From assembly GCA_028872645.1 (NCBI GenBank), contig JAPKDK010000064.1:1-12253 (forward strand): a stretch of 12,253 bases of DNA. Reading direction: 5' to 3'. The DNA is from Verrucomicrobiota bacterium. GTDB lineage: Bacteria; Verrucomicrobiota; Verrucomicrobiia; Limisphaerales; UBA1100. A program made the translations under genes and the position numbers. Below, piece after piece: positions 6,763 through 12,003 of this stretch. Below the pieces are notes generated by a model that saw only the letters and a list, made by a program, of their open reading frames with translations, was not told the DNA's origin and did no database searches. How positions within the stretch are numbered: position 1 is the stretch's first letter; the number at the start of each line of letters is the position of its first letter.

Positions 6763-7137
6763 TTATTCCAGCCCGCGTTCTTCCAGGTCATCCTCATCGA
6801 AGCCGAAGTAGTGGCCGAGTTCGTGGAGGTATGTGGTGCGGACTTCGTCGAGGTAAATGGCTTTGTCGTGCTCGGCGAATTGCCAGAGGTTTTCTAGGAA
6901 GAGAATAATTTGCGTGGGTTGGGGGTGGCTGCTGGGCGGGTCGGCCATGGATTCACCGAGGAACAGGCCGAGGGTGTCGGTCGCAATGCCATCGGCGACG
7001 TAACCGGCGTTGGGAGCGGGCTCAAGGATGACCGGCACGGACTCGGCGGCGGGGCGCAGTTCGTCGGGTAGGGCGTCGATGGCGATTTGCACTTCGGTCT
7101 GCGCGAGATCGAGCAGGCGGTCGAAGGTGGGGGTCAT
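6763..7137 (-). CDS. zincin-type metallopeptidase family protein
   Basis: The 124-aa product has the short zincin-like fold of the bacterial metallopeptidase family often labelled DUF1025/Zincin_1. The motif HELGHYFGFDEDDL carries His105, Glu106 and His109 of HExxH, followed by Gly112 and Asp114, which recalls the extended metzincin-like motif. The stretch TLGLFLGESM and the strand IILFLENLWQ, with TTYLHE just before the motif, are usual for this group. No signal peptide is seen, so it is likely cytoplasmic. Substrates of these small zincins are unknown. It begins 9 nt after the mntR stop, and the cyclase start lies 60 nt downstream, so the genes look co-transcribed. No Shine-Dalgarno sequence is visible; the ATG is supported by length. 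Confidence 0.87.
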   Translation of the reverse strand: MTPTFDRLLDLAQTEVQIAIDALPDELRPAAESVPVILEPAPNAGYVADGIATDTLGLFLGESMADPPSSHPQPTQIILFLENLWQFAEHDKAIYLDEVRTTYLHELGHYFGFDEDDLEERGLE

Positions 7138-7146
7138 TGTTGCGGA

Positions 7147-7620
7147 TTATTTTTTGCGCGAAGTTTTAAACTCGGTGAGGGCCCCAGGGTTTTGCCGGAA
7201 AAAATCGGTGAGGTCGGCGAAGGTTTGGAGGGTGTCGGGGCTGAGATGGTGCTCGATGCCTTCGATGTCGCGCGCTTGGGTTTCGTCATCGAGGCCGAAG
7301 AGAGTGAAGAAATTGGCGAGCACGATGTGGCGGTCGCGGATGCGCAACGCCACGGCGCGGCCTTCATCGGTTAAGGTAATGGAGCGATATTTTTCGTAGC
7401 GTAAGTAGCCTTCATCGGCGAGTTTCTGCACCATGCTGGTGACGCTCGGTTGGCCGACCTTCAGTGACTGTGCGATGTCGGCCACGTGCGCGGTGCCTTT
7501 GGCTTCGATAAGTTCGTGGATGCGCTCGAGATAATCTTCGGCGCTTTGGCTGGGTCTGCTGGGCTTGGCGGTCGAGGCGGGCACGGGCGGGAGGTTAAGG
7601 CACGCGGGTGGGGCTGGCAA
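7147..7620 (-). CDS. mntR: MntR/DtxR-family manganese-responsive regulator
   Basis: Residues 26-90 form a winged helix (AHVADIAQSLKVGQPSVTSMVQKLADEGYLRYEKYRSITLTDEG) and 91-145 the metal-binding/dimer domain. All six metal ligands of Bacillus MntR appear to be present: Asp29 and Glu32 (EDYLE), His98 (DRH), and Glu120, Glu123 and His124 (IEGIEHHLS). There is no C-terminal SH3-like domain, so this is the short MntR type, which represses manganese uptake when Mn is plentiful. The start is unclear: TTG at 7618-7620 gives 157 aa with a Pro-rich tail, and GTG at 7582-7584 gives 145 aa. Neither has a Shine-Dalgarno sequence. An ATG just upstream is in another frame and soon stops. It leads a four-gene operon; no Mn transporter is in the window. 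Confidence 0.9.
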   Translation of the reverse strand: MPAPPACLNLPPVPASTAKPSRPSQSAEDYLERIHELIEAKGTAHVADIAQSLKVGQPSVTSMVQKLADEGYLRYEKYRSITLTDEGRAVALRIRDRHIVLANFFTLFGLDDETQARDIEGIEHHLSPDTLQTFADLTDFFRQNPGALTEFKTSRKK

Positions 7621-7632
7621 CGTGCATTTTGC

Positions 7633-7661
7633 TTGAGGAATTGGCCGGTCGGGTTTAGGTT
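7633..7661 (+). promoter_or_regulatory. possible promoter for the channel-HDOD operon
   Basis: TTGAGG (7633-7638) and TAGGTT (7656-7661) are 17 nt apart in the 74-bp gap divergent from mntR. TAGGTT keeps only the T1, A2 and T6 positions of a -10, so this is weak. The predicted start near 7668 immediately precedes an inverted repeat at 7670-7688. Confidence 0.3.
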
Positions 7662-7669
7662 AATTCAAA

Positions 7670-7688
7670 GGGACGGCAGTATCGTCCC
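7670..7688. repeat. GGGACG/CGTCCC inverted repeat in channel gene leader
   Basis: GGGACG (7670-7675) and CGTCCC (7683-7688) form a perfect 6-bp inverted repeat around a 7-nt loop, ending 6 nt before the channel ATG. It occupies the place of a ribosome binding site, which is absent. It may be an RNA hairpin limiting initiation or a protein-binding site shared with the divergent mntR. Confidence 0.45.
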
Positions 7689-7694
7689 GTAGCG

Positions 7695-8750
7695 ATGGAG
7701 GCCACCCAATCAGCGGAAGACATCATTGACGCGTTGCGACGTGCCAAGGAAACGGGCGAGCCCTTGGGGCCGAAACTGCTTGATTTGCGTGGCGTGCGGT
7801 TTACTGATGCGGACCTCTCGGGACTGGATTTGACGGGCTGCAACTTTTCTGACTGCGAAATGAGCAGGTGCAATCTTTCCAACGCATGCTGTCCTAGCGC
7901 CAACTTCGATGGAGCTAAATTATATAAGGCAACCTTGGATGGTGCGGAATTCCTCGGCACCACATTTCGTGGGGCTAATCTCACCGAAAGCCAAGCCTTC
8001 AAGGCGGGGTTCGGCATGACCGATTTCACGGATGCGAATTGTTATCACGCAAAAATGGAGGACGCCACGTTTGTGGAGGCGCAAATTCGGAACGTGGATT
8101 TTCGTGCGGCCAAGTTGTCCCGATGCCGGTTGTATGAAGCGGACCTCGAAGGCACGGACTTTGATCAGGCGGATCTAGGCGATGCTGATTTACGGGAGAC
8201 TAATATTCAAGGCGTGAATTTCCGCAACACTTCATTGCGCGGCTCGCAGCTCCGCGAGGTTCAAAATTACACAAAAGCTGATTGGATCGGCGCGGACATC
8301 CGCGACATCGACTTCGCCGGCGCGTACCTCGTGCGACAGCACATCATCGATGAAAATTTCCTGTACGAATACAAACACCAAAGTCGGATAACGCGCTGTG
8401 TTTATTTCGCGTGGAAATGGACGAGCGACTGCGGCCGCAGCCTGGCGCGTTGGGGGTTGTTTTTGTCGTTCAACGTATTGCTCTTCGCCTTCATTTATTG
8501 GGGGCTCGATCAATGGGCCGCGCCGGCGGAAGGTGCGAGCCATTTGAAAAACATTGGTGATCTCGACGGCGGCTTCATTCGCTACCTCTATTATAGCGTC
8601 GTCACCTTCACCACGTTGGGTTACGGCGACGTGTCACCCACTTCGGCGATTGGGCAAATGGTTCTGATCGTGCACATTGCGTTCGGCTATTTGGGGCTGG
8701 GCGCGTTGTTGTCCATCCTCGCCACCAAGTTTGCTTCACGCGGGCATTGA
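7695..8750 (+). CDS. pentapeptide-repeat protein fused to a two-TM potassium-channel domain
   Basis: The 351-aa product joins two modules. Residues 29-188 are pentapeptide repeats of the A(D/N)Lxx type in unbroken five-residue register: centre positions run from Leu31 to Leu186, 32 repeats, followed by a break and a few more near 200-212. This should fold as a right-handed square beta-helix. After a short linker comes TM1 (about 252-270), then an extracytoplasmic turret, then the pore motif VTFTTLGYGDVSP with filter Thr307-Leu-Gly-Tyr-Gly-Asp312, then TM2 (about 319-343). The filter is that of K+-selective channels, probably assembled as a tetramer. The pentapeptide part would be cytoplasmic and could sense a ligand or partner. 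There is no RCK domain. No Shine-Dalgarno sequence is seen. The gene is followed 3 nt later by an HDOD gene. The domains are clear; gating is unknown. Confidence 0.9.
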   Translation: MEATQSAEDIIDALRRAKETGEPLGPKLLDLRGVRFTDADLSGLDLTGCNFSDCEMSRCNLSNACCPSANFDGAKLYKATLDGAEFLGTTFRGANLTESQAFKAGFGMTDFTDANCYHAKMEDATFVEAQIRNVDFRAAKLSRCRLYEADLEGTDFDQADLGDADLRETNIQGVNFRNTSLRGSQLREVQNYTKADWIGADIRDIDFAGAYLVRQHIIDENFLYEYKHQSRITRCVYFAWKWTSDCGRSLARWGLFLSFNVLLFAFIYWGLDQWAAPAEGASHLKNIGDLDGGFIRYLYYSVVTFTTLGYGDVSPTSAIGQMVLIVHIAFGYLGLGALLSILATKFASRGH

Positions 8751-8753
8751 GCG

Positions 8754-9593
8754 ATGTTTTCATTTTTCAAAAACAAAGATCCCCACGCGCGGCTGCACGA
8801 TATTTTGGGCGACTATGAATTGCCCAAGTTTCGCAAAACTATTTTCGAGGCATTGCGACGCTTGCGCGAGCCCGGGGCTTCCTCGGCGCACATCGCCGAG
8901 GTGATGGCGCTCGACCCCGACCTCACCTCGCGCGTGATGCGCACGGTGAACTCCACCGCCTACGCGCCGCGCACACCCATCAAAAGCCTCGACCACGCGG
9001 TGACGATGCTCGGCAAATCCGAACTCGAACGCATCGTGATGATGCTCGGCGCTAAAATGGCCGTGCCCGACAACGTGCCGAATTATTTGGACATGACCGC
9101 CTTTTGGCAACGCGCCGGTCGACGCGCAGTGATTGCCCGTGAGCTAGCCGACATCACCGCGCCGCCCCTGGCGGGGCTGTGTTTCTCGGCGGGATTTCTG
9201 GAAGACTTCAGTGTGCCGATTATCGCCGCTAGCAAAGGGCGCGAGTACGCCAAAATTTATCAAGCCTCCGCCGCGGGCGAAAAACCATTGCACGAATTGG
9301 AAAAGGAGGCCTTCGGTTGGGATCATGCCGAGCTGGGCGCGTTGGTTTGCAACGAATGGGGAATGCCCGAGGATATCACCGCCGCCATCAGCGCCCAGAA
9401 TGATCCGGACAGCGAGCTGCGGCCAGACCCGATTTTTTATGTGCACGATCTGGAAACGCAGGAAGACGAAATCTGGCGCGACCACTTCAAGCAACAAGTC
9501 CTCACTCAACACGACGTGACCGAAGAATCCCTCGATCGCGTGCTCGATGGCGCCGAAACCAAAGCCAAAGAATTGGTGCGGCTCATCGCCTGA
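8754..9593 (+). CDS. HDOD-domain signalling protein
   Basis: The 279-aa protein carries an HDOD domain over about residues 18-215: LPKFRKTIFEALRRLREPG, then DPDLTSRVMRTVNSTAYAP, the AVTMLGKSELERIV block and the later DHAELGALVCNEWGMPEDI. HDOD proteins are non-catalytic relatives of HD phosphohydrolases that act in signalling and stress regulation. Here the position of the catalytic His-Asp pair reads Glu150-Asp151 (FLEDF), fitting loss of HD activity. The C-terminal 60 residues are acidic and helical with no extra output domain. It starts 3 nt after the channel stop (TGAGCGATG), so the two are almost certainly co-translated and may act together. No Shine-Dalgarno sequence is visible. The family call is firm; the role is unknown. 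Confidence 0.9.
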   Translation: MFSFFKNKDPHARLHDILGDYELPKFRKTIFEALRRLREPGASSAHIAEVMALDPDLTSRVMRTVNSTAYAPRTPIKSLDHAVTMLGKSELERIVMMLGAKMAVPDNVPNYLDMTAFWQRAGRRAVIARELADITAPPLAGLCFSAGFLEDFSVPIIAASKGREYAKIYQASAAGEKPLHELEKEAFGWDHAELGALVCNEWGMPEDITAAISAQNDPDSELRPDPIFYVHDLETQEDEIWRDHFKQQVLTQHDVTEESLDRVLDGAETKAKELVRLIA

Positions 9594-9671
9594 ACCCTTC
9601 GAAAGATGACAAGCGATTGAGCCCTGAAAAACCGTTCTAAAAAACTAATTCACAATTTTTCCAGAAAAAGC

Positions 9672-9722
9672 TTGTGAAAAGTTTCACACACTCTATTTTG
9701 GCCGCGCTTTAGATTGTTCCCT
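9672..9722 (+). promoter_or_regulatory. predicted atp operon promoter region
   Basis: Two readings are possible. TAGATT (9710-9715) as -10 gives a start near 9722 and puts the CRP-like palindrome centred at -41.5, with no -35 needed. Alternatively TTGTGA (9672-9677) and TATTTT (9694-9699), 16 nt apart, form a -35/-10 pair overlapped by the palindrome, in which case binding would block. Upstream DNA from 9627 is rich in A- and T-tracts, like an UP element or a curved region. Confidence 0.5.
9673..9688. promoter_or_regulatory. CRP-family binding site, perfect TGTGA-N6-TCACA
   Basis: TGTGA (9673-9677), six bases AAAGTT, then TCACA (9684-9688) match the CRP/Vfr/GlxR-type consensus without mismatch. 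The perfect symmetry extends inward to 7-bp arms. A further TTCACAA at 9649-9655 is the inverted complement of TTGTGAA at 9672-9678. The site lies 66 nt before the chosen atpB start and is the obvious control element for the ATP synthase operon. The regulator itself is not in the window. Confidence 0.6.
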
Positions 9723-9754
9723 CGCCTGTTTTGGGCGCAAAAAGCACTATTTTG

Positions 9755-10708
9755 ATGCAAATGCAGAGGATTTTAGTCGCCCTGTTCCTGTTTCTCGCGA
9801 TCCCTCTGGTTCTGGCCCAAAAACCGTCTTCTGACGAGAACAAGCCCGTGAGCCATGAGGAAGGCCCTTCTGCGTCCACTCACGGCGACCACGCGGAACA
9901 CGCCGAGGGCCTTTCGCCCAATGCGCCGGTTATTTTCGAGGTGGGCCCGCTGCAGATTACCAACTCGATGTTTGTCACGATGATCGTGGCGTTTGGGATT
10001 ATCATCGTGGCGCAGTTGGCCACGCGCAAGGTGGAGTTGATTCCGTCCGGCCTGCAAAATTTTGTGGAGTATCTCGTGGAAGAACTTTACGGATTTTTCG
10101 AGAGCATCGTGGGGCCACAGATGGTAAAGCAGACGTTTTGGTTCTTCGGCACCATCTTCATTTTCATTTTGTTCTCCAACTGGTTCGGCCTCATTCCCGG
10201 AATGGGCACGATGGGCTGGGGGATGGACGAGCACGGCCACTTCACCCAGCCGCTGATGCGCGGAGTGAATGCAGACCTCAATATGACCCTCGCAATGGCG
10301 GCGCTCTTTATGGTGCTGTGGCTTTTCTGGAGCATCAAGGCGATTGGCGCGGGCGGATTTTTGGGTCACATCTTTAATGTCAAAGGGCACGGCTCGGGTT
10401 TCTTCGGAATTTTTCTGGTGATCGTGTTCATCTTTGTGGGGCTGATCGAAGTCGTGTCCATCGGCGTGCGGCCGGTGGCGCTCACGTTCCGGCTTTATGG
10501 CAACGTGTTTGCCGGTGAAAATATTTTGGAAACAGTGATGAAGCTCGGCGGGCCATACTTTGGTTGGCTGGCGGTGTTGCCGTTTTATCTACTGGAAATT
10601 TTGGTGGGCCTTGTGCAGGCGCTGGTGTTTGCCCTGCTCACCTCGGTGTTCACCGCGCTGATGTGCGAACAGCACGACGACGACCACAGCGAAGAACACG
10701 CGCACTAA
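9755..10708 (+). CDS. atpB: ATP synthase F0 subunit a
   Basis: The 317-aa protein is the proton-channel subunit of F1F0 ATP synthase. The signature RPVALTFRLYGNVFAGE contains the essential Arg, here Arg246, and the last hairpin (LVGLVQALVFALLTSVFTAL) has the conserved Gln288. It has an N-terminal hydrophobic signal-like segment (residues 5-22) and then a hydrophilic His/Asp/Glu-rich stretch (about 24-52) before the usual helices near 72-89, 126-148, 176-196, 215-238 and 269-304. The C terminus is again His/Asp/Glu-rich. The ATG at 9755 is chosen; ATG at 9761 is two codons on, and a TTG at 9731 would add eight unlikely residues. No Shine-Dalgarno sequence is seen. No atpI precedes it. It is the first gene of the atp operon, with a CRP-type palindrome upstream. 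Confidence 0.96.
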   Translation: MQMQRILVALFLFLAIPLVLAQKPSSDENKPVSHEEGPSASTHGDHAEHAEGLSPNAPVIFEVGPLQITNSMFVTMIVAFGIIIVAQLATRKVELIPSGLQNFVEYLVEELYGFFESIVGPQMVKQTFWFFGTIFIFILFSNWFGLIPGMGTMGWGMDEHGHFTQPLMRGVNADLNMTLAMAALFMVLWLFWSIKAIGAGGFLGHIFNVKGHGSGFFGIFLVIVFIFVGLIEVVSIGVRPVALTFRLYGNVFAGENILETVMKLGGPYFGWLAVLPFYLLEILVGLVQALVFALLTSVFTALMCEQHDDDHSEEHAH

Positions 10709-10719
10709 ACAAAATTTCG

Positions 10720-10751
10720 GCGGTCGGACCACGCATGTCTGTGGAGGCCGC
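10720..10751 (+). promoter_or_regulatory. RNA hairpin in atpB-atpE gap
   Basis: GCGG (10720-10723) pairs with CCGC (10748-10751), continued by a T-G and a C-G pair; after a small internal loop CCAC (10729-10732) pairs with GTGG (10741-10744) around an 8-nt loop. It sits just upstream of the atpE ribosome site and could protect a processed atpE message or help initiation. The internal loop makes it only moderately stable. Confidence 0.4.
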
Positions 10752-10770
10752 TGGGAACAACTAAAAAACG

Positions 10771-10776
10771 AAAGGA
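10771..10776 (+). promoter_or_regulatory. Shine-Dalgarno AAAGGA of atpE
   Basis: AAAGGA lies 7 nt before the atpE ATG. It is the only well-spaced ribosome binding site among the start sites examined in this window, and it serves the subunit needed in the highest copy number. Confidence 0.7.
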
Positions 10777-10783
10777 CAAGATT

Positions 10784-10984
10784 ATGTTTGCAGTAATTAC
10801 TGGATCACTACACGTGGGTCTCGCGGCCCTCGGCTCTGCTATTGGCGTGGGCTTGGTGGGTATGAAAGCCGCCGAGGCCACCGGGCGCAACCCCGGCGCC
10901 GCCGGCGAAATCCGGACGCAGGCGATCATCTTCGCCGCGTTGGCTGAAGGTATTGTGTTTATTGCGATCTTCCTCGCGAAGTAA
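10784..10984 (+). CDS. atpE: ATP synthase F0 subunit c (proteolipid)
   Basis: The 66-aa hairpin protein forms the rotating c-ring. TM1 (about 5-27) carries the Gly-rich GSAIGVGLVG packing motif, the polar loop is EATGRNPGAAGEIR, and TM2 (46-65) carries the ion-binding Glu55 in AALAEGIVFIA. Compared with Na+-type rings, the TM1 Gln ligand is Val22 and the residue after the Glu is Gly instead of Ser or Thr, so the ring should translocate H+. At 66 residues it is shorter than most c subunits (about 70-90), with almost no tails. AAAGGA lies 7 nt before the ATG. Hairpins lie on both sides of the gene. It stands between atpB and atpF as expected. Confidence 0.95.
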   Translation: MFAVITGSLHVGLAALGSAIGVGLVGMKAAEATGRNPGAAGEIRTQAIIFAALAEGIVFIAIFLAK

Positions 10985-10993
10985 CGCATCAAC

Positions 10994-11019
10994 TGCCGGA
11001 CGGGTTCGCCCGTCCGGCA
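10994..11019 (+). terminator. strong UUCG hairpin between atpE and atpF (attenuator or processing site)
   Basis: TGCCGGACGGG (10994-11004) pairs perfectly over 11 bp with CCCGTCCGGCA (11009-11019) around a TTCG loop. A T5 run follows at 11027-11031, seven nucleotides after the stem, so it is a poor but possible intrinsic terminator. It ends 15 nt before the atpF ATG. A likely job is partial termination or 3' protection, so that atpE message exceeds that of downstream genes. Confidence 0.7.
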
Positions 11020-11034
11020 AACTGAATTTTTGAA

Positions 11035-11580
11035 ATGGAAAACTTGATCTTATTAGCCGCAGAAGATGGCGGCGGAGCCGCAGCGCAAATCGCCAAGGAC
11101 TTTGGCGTCAACTGGCAGCTTTTCACATCGCAGTGCATTGCCTTTTTGGTGGTGGCATTGGCGTTGAAGAAGTTTGCTTATGCGCCGGTGCTGAAGGTGC
11201 TGGAGGATCGCAAACAAAAGATTGCCGAGGGCATTGAGAATGCTGATAAAATCAAGGCCCAGCTGGCGAGCACGCAGGAAGCGAAGGATCAGATTTTGTC
11301 CGACGCTAACGCGAAGGCGCAGGAAATGATCGATGAAGCGCGGACTGCTGCTGAGAAAGTGGGCGAGGCCAAGGCGCAGGAGGCGGTGAAGCAAGCGGAG
11401 GAAATTATCCGCAAAGCCCGCGAAGCTACCGCGGCGGATCGCGACACGATGATGGCGGAATTGAAGGCCGAGATTGGCCGGTTGGTGGTGGAGACCACGG
11501 CGAAGGTCAGCGGCAAGGTGCTCACCAGTGAGGATCAGCAACGCTTGATCGACGAGACAAATAAGGAATTGGCCGCTTAA
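11035..11580 (+). CDS. atpF: ATP synthase F0 subunit b
   Basis: The 181-aa protein has a short N terminus rich in Gly/Ala, one membrane helix (about 27-43, WQLFTSQCIAFLVVALAL), the conserved KKFAYAPVLKVLEDRKQKI turn, and then a long charged Ala/Glu/Lys-rich helix to the end. This is the usual peripheral stalk that joins F0 to the delta and alpha subunits. Length is normal for subunit b. Only one b gene is present, so the stalk is probably a homodimer. A stable hairpin lies just upstream and there is no Shine-Dalgarno sequence; translation may depend on coupling or on unfolding. Its TAA lies in the same frame as atpH, four codons before the atpH ATG. Confidence 0.95.
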   Translation: MENLILLAAEDGGGAAAQIAKDFGVNWQLFTSQCIAFLVVALALKKFAYAPVLKVLEDRKQKIAEGIENADKIKAQLASTQEAKDQILSDANAKAQEMIDEARTAAEKVGEAKAQEAVKQAEEIIRKAREATAADRDTMMAELKAEIGRLVVETTAKVSGKVLTSEDQQRLIDETNKELAA

Positions 11581-11589
11581 TTTGATTTA

Positions 11590-11982
11590 ATGAAGGGCAA
11601 TAAACAATCCCGCCGAGGCGCAAAGCAGCTTTTTAAGAGCTGCCAAGTCGAGGGCCAACTCGCGGAGGAGCGGGTGCGGCAGGCGGTGACGTTGGTGATT
11701 GAGAAAAAGCCGCGGGGGTATTTCGGCATTTTGCAGGAGCTACAGCGGTTGGTGAAGCTGGATGTTTCCAGCCGCAGCGCGCGCGTAGAGAGCGCGGTGG
11801 CGTTGACGGATGCGCAGCAGCAAAATATCCGAGAAAGTCTCGGTCGCTTGAAGGGCGGCGAGGTGACGGTTGAGTTTGCGGAGAACGCGGATCTCATCGG
11901 CGGGATGCGGGTGAAGATTGGCGATGATGTTTTTGATGGCAGCGTGAAGACGCGCTTGGCCACTTTGAGTGAAAGTTTTTAA
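11590..11982 (+). CDS. atpH: ATP synthase F1 subunit delta, short form
   Basis: The C-terminal half is typical of delta/OSCP: VESAVALTDAQ (66-76), FAENADLIGGMRVKIGDDVFDGSVKTRLATL (96-126). The protein is 130 residues against about 175-180 in most bacteria. About 45 N-terminal residues of the six-helix domain that binds the alpha subunits are missing; what is left begins with a basic helix (SRRGAKQLFKSC) and the helix VRQAVTLVIEKK. An in-frame TAA, the atpF stop, lies four codons upstream, so no longer start exists in this frame. The remaining N terminus reads smoothly, which suggests a compact lineage form instead of a broken gene. Position between atpF and atpA confirms identity. It links the b stalk to F1. 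Confidence 0.9.
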   Translation: MKGNKQSRRGAKQLFKSCQVEGQLAEERVRQAVTLVIEKKPRGYFGILQELQRLVKLDVSSRSARVESAVALTDAQQQNIRESLGRLKGGEVTVEFAENADLIGGMRVKIGDDVFDGSVKTRLATLSESF

Positions 11983-12003
11983 TCAGTTTAACGACGAAAA
12001 ATT

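Noticed and set aside
6220..6897. 225-aa plus-strand open frame
   Set aside because: Antisense to the cyclase and zincin genes, both with intact metal motifs.
9649..9678. Intrinsic terminator after the HDOD gene
   Set aside because: The TTCACAA/TTGTGAA stem is AT-rich with a bulge and no trailing U-run; it fits better as extra half-sites or curved DNA upstream of atpB.
9731..9754. TTG-started extension of atpB
   Set aside because: Would put residues ahead of a well-formed signal-like segment, and lies only 9 nt after the predicted transcript start.
9773..10390. 205-aa minus-strand open frame
   Set aside because: Antisense to atpB; Arg/His-rich composition typical of a shadow frame.
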